In this document: piece after piece, positions 16,526 through 23,281 of the stretch
How the letters are laid out: every line of letters begins with the position of its first letter
Numbering within the stretch: the stretch's first letter is position 1
Origin: Chloroflexota bacterium
Lineage (GTDB): Bacteria > Chloroflexota > Limnocylindria > Limnocylindrales > CSP1-4
Assembly (NCBI GenBank): GCA_003141245.1
Contig: PLLE01000029.1
Location: forward strand, 18,077-62,492
Direction: 5' to 3'
Length of the DNA: 44,416 nt
The notes under the pieces: model-generated
Told to the model about the DNA's origin: nothing
Database searches by the model: none
The model's input: the letters and a program-made list of their open reading frames with translations, nothing else
Program-made: the position numbers and the translations under genes

Positions 16526-17112
16526 CGGGCTGTCTCCGCCGCATGGTCCGGGTTGACGCCGCCCGGAGCCTCTGGCGGTCCACCGGCGTCGCCGCCCGTA
16601 GCCTCCCAGGCCGTGTCCAGGTTCACGCTGTCGATGTCGACGATGTTTCCGGCAGGCCAGTTGAGCGGACCGAGAGCCCGTACTTCCTCGGTCACGCGCG
16701 CGATCTCGTTGGCCAGGCGGACGCCTTCGGCGGCGCTCGCCCACACGAGCTGAAGCCGCCCCGGCTCGATACCGAGCGCCTCGATCGTCCGCTGCAGCAG
16801 CTGGAAGCGCCGCAGGGCCTTGTAGTTCTGCTCGATGTAGTGGCACTCACCGGGGTGGCAACCACTCACCAGAACCGCGTCCGCTCCTTCGGAGAAGGCC
16901 TTGAGCACGAACGTGGGGTCCAGGCGGCCGGAGCACATGAGCCTGATCAGGCGGACGTTGGGCGGGTACTTCACCCGCGCCGTCCCGGCCAGGTCCGCAG
17001 CTCGGTAGCTGCACCAGTTGCAGGTGAAGCCGATGATCACCGGCTCGAAGGTGGCTGCCGCGGTGGCCGCCCCTTCCGCGCGAGCCGGTGCGACAGGTGC
17101 CTGCGCGCTCAT
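16522..17112 (-). CDS. mvhD: MvhD-like [2Fe-2S] subunit linking hydrogenase to HdrA
   Basis: Delta subunit that carries electrons between the [NiFe] hydrogenase and the flavin protein HdrA (196 residues). The core (about 25-150) has the family's cysteine pattern: FTCNWCSY near the N-terminus, then MCSGRLDP and SGCHPGECHY, expected to hold one [2Fe-2S] cluster. The N-terminal 24 residues (Ala/Pro-rich) and the C-terminal about 35 residues (Gly/Pro-rich) lie outside the core. Both ends overlap neighbours by ATGA, with hdrA upstream and mvhG downstream. Its position between hdrA and mvhG matches its structural role as the bridge of the complex. Confidence 0.92.
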   Translation of the reverse strand: MSAQAPVAPARAEGAATAAATFEPVIIGFTCNWCSYRAADLAGTARVKYPPNVRLIRLMCSGRLDPTFVLKAFSEGADAVLVSGCHPGECHYIEQNYKALRRFQLLQRTIEALGIEPGRLQLVWASAAEGVRLANEIARVTEEVRALGPLNWPAGNIVDIDSVNLDTAWEATGGDAGGPPEAPGGVNPDHAAETAR

Positions 17113-19196
17113 GCTCGCACCGCCTCCTCGATTGCCTCGTGGTGGGTCGTCGGGAAGCCCGACCGGTGGGGTCGCATCCCGTCGGCTCCGATTCTGAGCA
17201 GACCCTCGATCTGGGCCAGAACCTGTTCGTCGCTGAAGCCCGTCCCGGAGATCGCTCCGGCGGGGCAGGCCGCGATGCAAGTTCCGCAGCCCTGGCACAT
17301 GGCCACGTTGATGCTCGAGACGCCCTTGGCGTCGTCGAAGCTGATGGCGTTGTAGGGGCACATGGTGTTGCAGATCCGGCAGCCGGAGCAGTGCTCGGCG
17401 TCAACCGTGGCCTTGATCGGCTCGAGGTTCATCTTCTTCTGCTGGATCCGGCCCAGGACTCGAGCGGCGGCGGCCGCGCCCTGCGCGACCGAGGCCGGGA
17501 TGTCCTTGGGTCCACTGACGCAGCCGGCGACGAAGATGCCTTCGGTCATGGTCGCGACCGGATCGAGCTTGGGGTGCTTCTCGATAGCCCAGCCATCGAA
17601 ACTGCACGAGATGCCGAACCGGACGGCCAGCTCCTTGGCGTCGGCGCGGGGCTCCAGGGCGGACGAGAGGATGACCATGTCGACCGGGAAGCGGCGCTGC
17701 TGCCCGATGAGCGTGTCCTCGACCTGGAGGATGAGTTTGCCCTCTTCCTCCACGGTGCGAGCCACGTCGGTGATCTCGGCCGGCTTGCCTCGGACGAAGA
17801 TGCCGCCCTCTTCCATGATCCGCTGGTAGAACTCGTCGTAGCCCTTACCGGGGGTCCGCATGTCGATGTAGAAGTCGTAGATCGTCGCCTCGGTGTGCTC
17901 CTTCACCAGGTGCGCGAACTTGAGGCTCTGCATGCAGCAGATCGCGGAGCAGTAGCTGTTGTGGTTCTTGTCGCGGCTGCCGACGCAGTGGACGATGGCC
18001 ACGGACTTTGGCTCGGTCACGCCGTCGCGGAGGACGATGTGGCCGTTGGTTGGGCCGGCCGAGTTCGAGAGCCGCTCGAACTCGAGGCTCGTGAAGACGT
18101 TCGGCAGTTGGCCGTAGCCGTACTGCTGCATCTTGCGAGCGTCGAAGAGGTCGTAGCCGGTGGCCAGGATGATGTTGCCGACCTCGAGGGTCAGAACCGT
18201 GTCCTGCTGGTTGAAGTCAATGGCGTTGGTTTCGCAGAACTTCTCGCAGGCTTTGCAGGTGCCCTTCTCGAAGTAGGTGCAGTTCGGGCGGTCGATGACC
18301 GGCGTCCGAGGAACGGCCTGGGCGAACGGCGTGTAGATCGCCTTTCGATAGCCGAGCCCTGCCTCGAAGACCTCGTCGAGGACCTTCTTGGGGCACTTCT
18401 CCTGGCACACGCCGCAGCCGTTGCAGAGGTCCTCGTTGACGTAGCGGGCCTTCTTGCGGACGGTGACCGTGAAGTTGCCGACGTAGCCCTCGACCTTCTC
18501 GACCTCGCTCCAGGTCAGGAGCTCGACGTTGGGATGCGTGCCGGCGGTGAGCATCTTGGGGGTCAGGATGCAGGCCGCGCAGTCGAGAGTGGGGAAGGTC
18601 TTGTCGAACTGGGCCATATGGCCGCCGATCGACGGGTCCTTCTCCACGAGGTAGACCTTGAAGCCGGCATCGGCGATCTCGAGGGTGGCGCTGATGCCGG
18701 CGATGCCGCCGCCCACGACGAGCGTGGCCGGGTTGATGTCGACCGTCATCGGCGAGAGCGGCTCGTTGCGGCGGACCCGCTCGACGCCGCCGGCCAGAAT
18801 AGCCTTGGCCTTGACCGTGGCCGCGGCCTTGTCCGTGTGTACCCACGAGTCCTGCTCGCGGATGGAGACGAGCTCGCACAGATACGGGTTCAGCCCGCCG
18901 CGGGCGGTGGCCGTGCGGAACGTGTTCTCATGGAGGTGCGGCGAGCAGGCTGCGACCACGATGCGGTTCAGGCCGTACTTCTTGATGTCGTCGGTCACGA
19001 ACTCCTGGCCGGGGCTGGAGCACATGAACTTGTAGTCGCGGGCGACTACGACGCCCTGGTCGCGCAGATTCTCGGCCGCCCATCTGGCGACCTCGGCAAC
19101 GTCGACAACGCCCGCGATGTTGCTGCCGCAGTGGCAGACGTAGACGCCGATCCGGATTTCGCCCTCGACCGGCAGGTGGCTGTGCTCGGCGGTCAT
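17109..19196 (-). CDS. hdrA: heterodisulfide reductase subunit A-like flavin protein
   Basis: FAD and multi-[4Fe-4S] protein that performs flavin-based electron bifurcation in Hdr-Mvh complexes (695 residues). The N-terminal domain has the VCHCGSNIAG pattern and further Cys at 59, 84 and 107. The FAD-binding GGGIAG is at 162-167, followed by the characteristic IGGHMAQFDKTFPTLDCAAC. Two inserted cluster sites follow (CNGCGVCQEKC and CKACEKFC), then a second flavin-domain half, and a C-terminal ferredoxin with CSGCRICNTMC and CQGCGTCIAAC. Length and order match full-length HdrA. It overlaps hdrB and mvhD by ATGA. In methanogens the complex reduces CoM-S-S-CoB and ferredoxin with H2; here the high-potential acceptor is unknown. 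Confidence 0.94.
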   Translation of the reverse strand: MTAEHSHLPVEGEIRIGVYVCHCGSNIAGVVDVAEVARWAAENLRDQGVVVARDYKFMCSSPGQEFVTDDIKKYGLNRIVVAACSPHLHENTFRTATARGGLNPYLCELVSIREQDSWVHTDKAAATVKAKAILAGGVERVRRNEPLSPMTVDINPATLVVGGGIAGISATLEIADAGFKVYLVEKDPSIGGHMAQFDKTFPTLDCAACILTPKMLTAGTHPNVELLTWSEVEKVEGYVGNFTVTVRKKARYVNEDLCNGCGVCQEKCPKKVLDEVFEAGLGYRKAIYTPFAQAVPRTPVIDRPNCTYFEKGTCKACEKFCETNAIDFNQQDTVLTLEVGNIILATGYDLFDARKMQQYGYGQLPNVFTSLEFERLSNSAGPTNGHIVLRDGVTEPKSVAIVHCVGSRDKNHNSYCSAICCMQSLKFAHLVKEHTEATIYDFYIDMRTPGKGYDEFYQRIMEEGGIFVRGKPAEITDVARTVEEEGKLILQVEDTLIGQQRRFPVDMVILSSALEPRADAKELAVRFGISCSFDGWAIEKHPKLDPVATMTEGIFVAGCVSGPKDIPASVAQGAAAAARVLGRIQQKKMNLEPIKATVDAEHCSGCRICNTMCPYNAISFDDAKGVSSINVAMCQGCGTCIAACPAGAISGTGFSDEQVLAQIEGLLRIGADGMRPHRSGFPTTHHEAIEEAVRA

Positions 19197-20197
19197 TCCT
19201 CAACCTCGCTGTCGGCCATCCGCGGCATCGGCAGGGCCCGCTTGTCCGGTCTGGGCTTGTGCGCGGCCGGTACGGCTCCGGCGGCCGCGAGCGCCAGTTC
19301 GGGGGCTGCCTTGAGTGCCTTCGCCAATATCTTGCTGGCGTTGGTGTACTCGCGCCCCACGCCAACCTTGTTGGGTTCGAGGCCGAACGCCACGCCCATC
19401 AGCTGCGTGAAGAACACGATCGGCATCTTGTGCTTGGTGTGGAACATGGCGTTCATCTCGCCCTGGTAGGCGTCGATGTTGATCTGGCACATCGGGCAGA
19501 CCGTGACCATCATCACGGCCTCCCGCCGCTCGGCCTCGGCCACCAGGCGCCGGATGAGTTCCAGGCCCACCTTCGGCGCGACCTGGGTCATGTGGCCACC
19601 GCAGCACTCGGTCTTGAGCGGGTAGTCGACGACATCGGCACCGAGCGCCCGAAGCAGGCGGTCGAGATCGTTCGGCTGCTCGTGGTTGGTGTAGGTGCCG
19701 TCCACGTCGGGCCGTGGAACCATGCAGCCGAGGTACGGCGCCACCTTCAGCCCGGTCAGCGGCTTCTTCACCGCGGCCCTGACCTTGTCCAGGCCGACGT
19801 CGTTGAGGATGACTTCCAGGAGATGGCGGACCCTGACCGTGCCCGGGTCGTAGTGCAGGCCGCCGGCCCCAAGCGCGTCGTTGACGCGGGTGTTGAGGGC
19901 CGGCTGCGCGCCCATGTAGTGGTCTGCCTTGGCGAGGTTGAGGTAGCAGGCGCTGCAGGCGGCGACGAGCGGCTCGTCCGCCTTCTTCTGGCCGGCGGCG
20001 ATGGCCAAGTTGCGGGCGATCATCGCATAGGCGGGAGTCGTGCTCAGGCTCACGTACTCGGTTGCGCCGCAGCAGTTCCAGTCGCCGATCTCTTCGAGTG
20101 AGATGCCGAGGGGTTCGCAGATCCCTTCGAGAGACTCACGATAGGAACGGCCGCTGCCCTCCATCGAGCAGCCCGGGTAGTAGAGGTAGCTGCTCAT
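19193..20197 (-). CDS. hdrB: heterodisulfide reductase subunit B-like protein
   Basis: Catalytic disulfide-reducing subunit, expected to bind two non-cubane [4Fe-4S] clusters through two CCG domains (334 residues). The first has the pattern C10-x31-CC(42-43)-x37-C81xxC84; the second is C-x39-CC-x34-CxxC (LGC, TECCGGHM, VCPMC). Both are therefore complete, so a true disulfide-reductase-like active site is possible. The C-terminal about 40 residues are an Ala/Pro-rich extension beyond the usual family length. The gene overlaps hdrC and hdrA by 4 bases each (ATGA). CoM and CoB are not known from bacteria of this kind, so the natural disulfide or other acceptor cannot be named. Confidence 0.93.
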   Translation of the reverse strand: MSSYLYYPGCSMEGSGRSYRESLEGICEPLGISLEEIGDWNCCGATEYVSLSTTPAYAMIARNLAIAAGQKKADEPLVAACSACYLNLAKADHYMGAQPALNTRVNDALGAGGLHYDPGTVRVRHLLEVILNDVGLDKVRAAVKKPLTGLKVAPYLGCMVPRPDVDGTYTNHEQPNDLDRLLRALGADVVDYPLKTECCGGHMTQVAPKVGLELIRRLVAEAERREAVMMVTVCPMCQINIDAYQGEMNAMFHTKHKMPIVFFTQLMGVAFGLEPNKVGVGREYTNASKILAKALKAAPELALAAAGAVPAAHKPRPDKRALPMPRMADSEVEE

Positions 20198-20781
20198 CGG
20201 GCTCGTTCCAGCTCATCGGCGCGCCGCAGGATCGCCTGCAGTTGCTTCTTGTCCTTGATCTGGTGGGGCAGGATGCCGATCCGACCGTGGCGGAAGAGGC
20301 CGAAGGCCATCGGGGTCATGCCGGGCAGCCGCGGGATGAAATGGCGCAGGTAGTGTCGCGCCGTCAGGCCGATCTCCCAGCTCCGGCCGAAGCGCTTGGC
20401 CTGGCCCACGAAGACGCCGGCGAAGTCGGGGCCGACGTTGTTCGGATAGGTGTGCTCCTCTTCGGCGATGACCTTGAGGGCATACATCACATCCGTGATG
20501 AGAATGTCTTGCGGGCAGCGAACCACGCAGTGGTAGCAGGAGAGGCACATCCACGGTGTGTTGCTGCGGAGGACCTTGTCACGCTCGCCGGCACGCATAA
20601 GCGCGAACAGCCTGCGCGGCGTGTGATCCATGGCATCAGCGGAGGGACAGGAGCCACCGCAACTGCCGCACTGGATGCACATCTCAAGGCGCGAGACGCC
20701 TGCTGTTTTCGCGCCCACCTCGGCGAGGAAGCGAGCGCCTGCGTCCGCCACCTCGGGAGGTGAGACCTGAGCCACGACCAT
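20194..20781 (-). CDS. hdrC: heterodisulfide reductase subunit C-like ferredoxin protein
   Basis: Two-cluster ferredoxin subunit passing electrons from HdrA to HdrB (195 residues). The two [4Fe-4S] sites are CIQCGSCGGSCP (about 35-46) and CLSCYHCVVRCP (about 78-89). The rest is helical, and the gene ends with an ATGA overlap into hdrB. The ATG at 20781 is chosen because AAGGGG lies eight bases before it; the frame is open for 42 more codons upstream but they lack family features. It is the first gene of the coupled run hdrC-hdrB-hdrA-mvhD-mvhG-mvhA-protease. Confidence 0.93.
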   Translation of the reverse strand: MVVAQVSPPEVADAGARFLAEVGAKTAGVSRLEMCIQCGSCGGSCPSADAMDHTPRRLFALMRAGERDKVLRSNTPWMCLSCYHCVVRCPQDILITDVMYALKVIAEEEHTYPNNVGPDFAGVFVGQAKRFGRSWEIGLTARHYLRHFIPRLPGMTPMAFGLFRHGRIGILPHQIKDKKQLQAILRRADELERAR

Positions 20782-21216
20782 CCAATCGCCCCTTTGATCT
20801 GCCCTGGGATTACCGATCGCGACGGAGTCGCCGGCTGCGCGCCATAGCGGACGTTCGCGGCTACCTCTAGCGCGAGCGCCCGTCGAACAGCGGAACCGGT
20901 CGGCCACGACCGCTGCGGTTTCGGCCGGGGATTACGGGATATGGAGTGGGGACGCCACTGCGCTCTGAGCCGGGAACGCTCCGGACCGGTCCGGGGGCAA
21001 CGAGCCCGGGACCGACGTGGCGAGCCGCGAGAGGCGGCACACCTTCGTTGCCTTGTCCTGGATTCTTCGATCACCCACGACCCTGAACAAGGGCCGCATG
21101 ACCCGGCCCATCGGGGGCCAACCCGCCCGCGTTCTCGGGCTCTTGGGGTAGAGGCCAGGCGGGCAATGCCCGGCCATCTCCCGCGTACCGATGGATACCC
21201 AGTGGGCTAACGAAAA
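20782..21216. other. upstream region of the hdr-mvh operon, no gene
   Basis: This 435-base stretch must hold the promoter of the seven-gene hydrogenase operon. I see no convincing -35/-10 pair; TAATCC hexamers reading leftwards occur twice close to the start. A perfect 14-bp palindrome is described separately. No FNR-type TTGAT-N4-ATCAA box is visible. Several frames are open but have no recognisable protein. Confidence 0.5.
20981..20994. promoter_or_regulatory. 14-bp palindrome upstream of the hdr-mvh operon
   Basis: CCGGACCGGTCCGG is perfectly self-complementary and lies about 200 bases before hdrC. It could be an operator, but short GC-only palindromes arise easily at this base composition. 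Confidence 0.25.
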
Positions 21217-21246
21217 CCCCGGCCGCCGCTTGCGCGACGACCGGGG
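21217..21246 (-). terminator. intrinsic terminator of membrane cassette 1
   Basis: On the minus strand a 13-bp stem (two G-U pairs) closes a GCAA tetraloop of GNRA type, followed by a short T-run (TTTTCG). It begins 18 bases after the cassette 1 stop. Near-identical hairpins end cassettes 2 and 3. Confidence 0.8.
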
Positions 21247-21264
21247 TTCGGTTGTGGGACGAGG

Positions 21265-21702
21265 CTAGCTCTTCTTGGTCAAGACTCCGAGCGCTCCGCC
21301 GACGATGATCGCCACACCGGCGAGGAGGTCGATGAAGAGGCCGATGCCGACCGACGCCGCGCCGGCGACGATCGCGTTGGCCTGGTCTACGTCGTCTCTG
21401 ACGTTGGAAAAGTTGAGGATGCCCACCAGGAGGATCAGCACTCCAGCGAGAATCATGAGGCCTCCCGGGGTCGGGAGCTTTATGGCCATGACCCAGGCGA
21501 TGGCAATCGCGACGGCGACCACGCCCAGGACGGCGATGATCTTGCCGCCGTTGCCGCCCTCCCAGCCGGTCATCGATTCGCTCGTACCCAAGAACGAAAC
21601 CGACTCCCAGGCGAGGAACGCTCCGACGACGGCAGCTACGCCGCCAATGCCGCCGACGATCGCGCCAATGGGCAGGCTCTTCCCTGGAATAGAAGCGGTC
21701 AT
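21265..21702 (-). CDS. four-helix membrane protein, cassette 1 of three
   Basis: Unrecognised integral membrane protein (145 residues). Hydrophobic segments lie at about 10-30, 52-73, 80-101 and 112-138, with a Gly/Ser-rich loop between the first two and a short charged loop (NVRDDVDQAN) before the fourth. It starts with the family pattern MT-SI-GKS---GAIV and ends GGALGVLTKKS, which puts both ends in the cytoplasm. AW follows helix 1 (FLAWES), and AIKLP lies between helices 2 and 3, as in both paralogs. GGAGG lies seven bases before the ATG, which fixes the start. It is the most diverged copy. There are no catalytic motifs. Function unknown. Confidence 0.85.
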   Translation of the reverse strand: MTASIPGKSLPIGAIVGGIGGVAAVVGAFLAWESVSFLGTSESMTGWEGGNGGKIIAVLGVVAVAIAIAWVMAIKLPTPGGLMILAGVLILLVGILNFSNVRDDVDQANAIVAGAASVGIGLFIDLLAGVAIIVGGALGVLTKKS

Positions 21703-21771
21703 GCGAGATCCTCCACTCCGTGTCGTCACGATCCGGCCGCTGACGGACGGCGGGACGCTTGCGCAAGGATA
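21703..21771 (-). promoter_or_regulatory. promoter and conserved leader of cassette 1
   Basis: A leftward -10 hexamer TATCCT (complement of 21766-21771) is followed by a leader of about 63 bases containing GCCGTCCGTCAGCGG and ending in GGAGG. The same elements in the same order and spacing precede cassettes 2 and 3. No clear -35 is seen. Confidence 0.55.
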
Positions 21772-21866
21772 GCCACAGTCGTGCCGCCGGGGAGGTCGTG
21801 GGGAGGCCGTGGGGCGAGAGTAATTGCGGCGCGGCCGTGCCTGGCCGGCTGCCGGGCAGAGAAAGG

Positions 21867-21896
21867 CCCCGGCCGCCGCTTGCGCGACGACCGGGG
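21867..21896 (-). terminator. intrinsic terminator of membrane cassette 2
   Basis: Same 30-base hairpin (13-bp stem, GCAA loop) as after cassette 1, followed by CCTTTCTC. It starts 21 bases after the cassette 2 stop. The 22 bases beyond it (21844-21865) are identical to those beyond the cassette 3 hairpin (22537-22558). Confidence 0.75.
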
Positions 21897-21917
21897 CAGA
21901 AGTTGCGACTGCTGGAG

Positions 21918-22376
21918 CTACGCGCTCTTCTGCATGAGGCCGAGTCCGCCGCCGACGATGGCGAGTCCGCCGCCGACAGCCGCGAGGATGAACCCGATGC
22001 CGAAGCTGGTGTTGCCGCCGAGCTGGTTCATCGCGTCAGCCGTGTCCTTGAGGCTCATAGGGTAGTAGAGGGTGGTGAAGTAGGTGGCGATGGGGACCGC
22101 GAGGATCGCGACGCCGACGACGATCACGAGAAGGCCGATGAACGGGATCCTGAGGTTGAGGATCCAGGCCGCAACCAGAACGAGCAACACGATGCCGAGC
22201 ACGATCTCGGTCTTGCCGTTCATGTAGTCCTTGTCGAGACCGCCGACAGAGGACGAATCGCTGCCCATCGTTGCGGTCGCCCAAGCCAGAGGCGCCGAGA
22301 CGATGGCGAGAACACCTCCAACCGCCGCGACGAAAGCGGCGATGGGCACGCTTCTCCCTGTGCTGGGTAGGGTCAT
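21918..22376 (-). CDS. four-helix membrane protein, cassette 2 of three
   Basis: Paralog of the flanking two proteins (152 residues). Helices lie at about 10-32, 58-76, 79-100 and 124-147. The first loop (MGSDSSSVGGLDKDYMNGK) is polar and acidic and likely outside the membrane. A second outside loop has MSLKDTADAMNQLGG, matching SLKDALDLANQ in cassette 3. LRIP between helices 2 and 3 and the C-terminal GGGLGLMQKSA are family marks. GGAGGAG lies seven bases before the ATG. It has its own promoter and terminator, so dosage or differential expression may matter. Function unknown; I see no resemblance to a transporter or holin that I would defend. Confidence 0.85.
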   Translation of the reverse strand: MTLPSTGRSVPIAAFVAAVGGVLAIVSAPLAWATATMGSDSSSVGGLDKDYMNGKTEIVLGIVLLVLVAAWILNLRIPFIGLLVIVVGVAILAVPIATYFTTLYYPMSLKDTADAMNQLGGNTSFGIGFILAAVGGGLAIVGGGLGLMQKSA

Positions 22377-22447
22377 GGCAGGACTCCTCCGCTCACTCCG
22401 CGTGCCTCGCCGCTGACGGGCGGCTCAGGACGCACGCGGCAAGCATA
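22377..22447 (-). promoter_or_regulatory. promoter and conserved leader of cassette 2
   Basis: Leftward TATGCT (complement of 22442-22447), then a leader with GCCGCCCGTCAGCGGC, GAGGCACGCGGAGTGA and GGAGGAG. It is highly similar to the cassette 3 leader over its whole length. Confidence 0.6.
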
Positions 22448-22559
22448 TTCCGCTTCGATTCGCTTTGAGCCTCGTTTTCGGCACAATTCGTGCCGAAGCC
22501 CGGCCCGGGCTCCGAATTGCCGCGCAGCGACCCCTCGCCGGCTGCCGGGCAGAGAAAGA

Positions 22560-22589
22560 CCCCGGCCGCCGCTTGCGTGGCGACCGGGG
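22560..22589 (-). terminator. intrinsic terminator of membrane cassette 3
   Basis: Same hairpin as the other two, with one A-C mismatch near the GCAA loop, followed by TCTTTCTC. It starts 21 bases after the cassette 3 stop. Confidence 0.7.
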
Positions 22590-22610
22590 TCGAGGTTGCG
22601 GCTGCTGGAG

Positions 22611-23123
22611 CTACGCGCTCTTCTTCATCAGGCCGAGTCCGCCACCGACGATCACCAGGACGCCGGCACCGATCTCGAGCAAGAAGCCGATGCCGGGGCC
22701 CGCGCTGGTCCCCGAGGTATCGGTACCGAGAGCCTTCATGCTGTCGATCGCCTGGTTGGCAAGGTCGAGAGCGTCCTTGAGGCTGTGGTCCTTGGACAGG
22801 AGGGTGGTGAAGAAGGTCAGGGCGACGACGACGAGAATCAGCACGCCGACGCCGGCCACGAGAGCCGGGAGCATCGGGATCTTCACTTCCAGCGCCCAGG
22901 CGATGGCCAGCACAAGGGCGATGATGCCCAAAACCAGGGCGACCTTGCCGGCGTTCTCGTCAAGGCCCTTCCCGTTGTCCGGGTTGCCGAAGACACTGAC
23001 CATGCCCGCGCCGACGGTCAACTGCGCCCAGACGAGGAACGTGGCGATGATTCCCACGAGCCCGCCGACGGCGGCGACGATGGCGCCGAGGGCTACGCTC
23101 TTGCCTGCGATGCTGATGGTCAT
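22611..23123 (-). CDS. four-helix membrane protein, cassette 3 of three
   Basis: Longest paralog (170 residues). Helices lie at about 10-33, 61-80, 84-107 and 145-165. The first outside loop has VFGNPDNGKGLDENAGK; the second is about 35 residues (SKDHSLKDALDLANQAIDS and a Gly/Thr/Ser stretch). Shared marks are MTISIAGKSVALGAIV at the start, AW and VKIP between helices 2 and 3, and GGGLGLMKKSA at the end. GGAGG precedes the ATG. It is transcriptionally first of the three on the minus strand, but a terminator closes it, so the three seem to be independent units. They may form one hetero-oligomer or be variants used under different conditions. Function unknown. Confidence 0.85.
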   Translation of the reverse strand: MTISIAGKSVALGAIVAAVGGLVGIIATFLVWAQLTVGAGMVSVFGNPDNGKGLDENAGKVALVLGIIALVLAIAWALEVKIPMLPALVAGVGVLILVVVALTFFTTLLSKDHSLKDALDLANQAIDSMKALGTDTSGTSAGPGIGFLLEIGAGVLVIVGGGLGLMKKSA

Positions 23124-23194
23124 CCGCGAGATCCTCCGATCACTCTCCGCGTGCCTCGCCGCTGACGGACGGCTCAGGACGCGCGGCCAGCATA
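23124..23194 (-). promoter_or_regulatory. promoter and conserved leader of cassette 3
   Basis: Leftward TATGCT (complement of 23189-23194) followed by GAGCCGTCCGTCAGCGGC, GAGGCACGCGGAGTGA and GGAGG. The GCCG...CGGC arms can form a small stem whose loop contains CCGTCA. Confidence 0.6.
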
Positions 23195-23281
23195 TGTGCG
23201 TACGCGGGCGCGCGCTAGGCCTTGCCCGTCCAGCGCAACCTTCTTAGTGCGGCGTTGTATCTCGGAAGCCGGGGCTTCGGC

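Noticed and set aside
15420-16583. In-frame extension of mvhA by about 388 codons upstream
   Set aside because: The extra part overlaps mvhG in another frame. The family start MERITIDPVTRLEGHG is at 15419, directly after the mvhG stop.
17088-19469. Plus-strand open frame of about 790 codons opposite hdrA
   Set aside because: Same reason: it mirrors hdrA and its translation is Val/Asp/Leu-rich without any motif.
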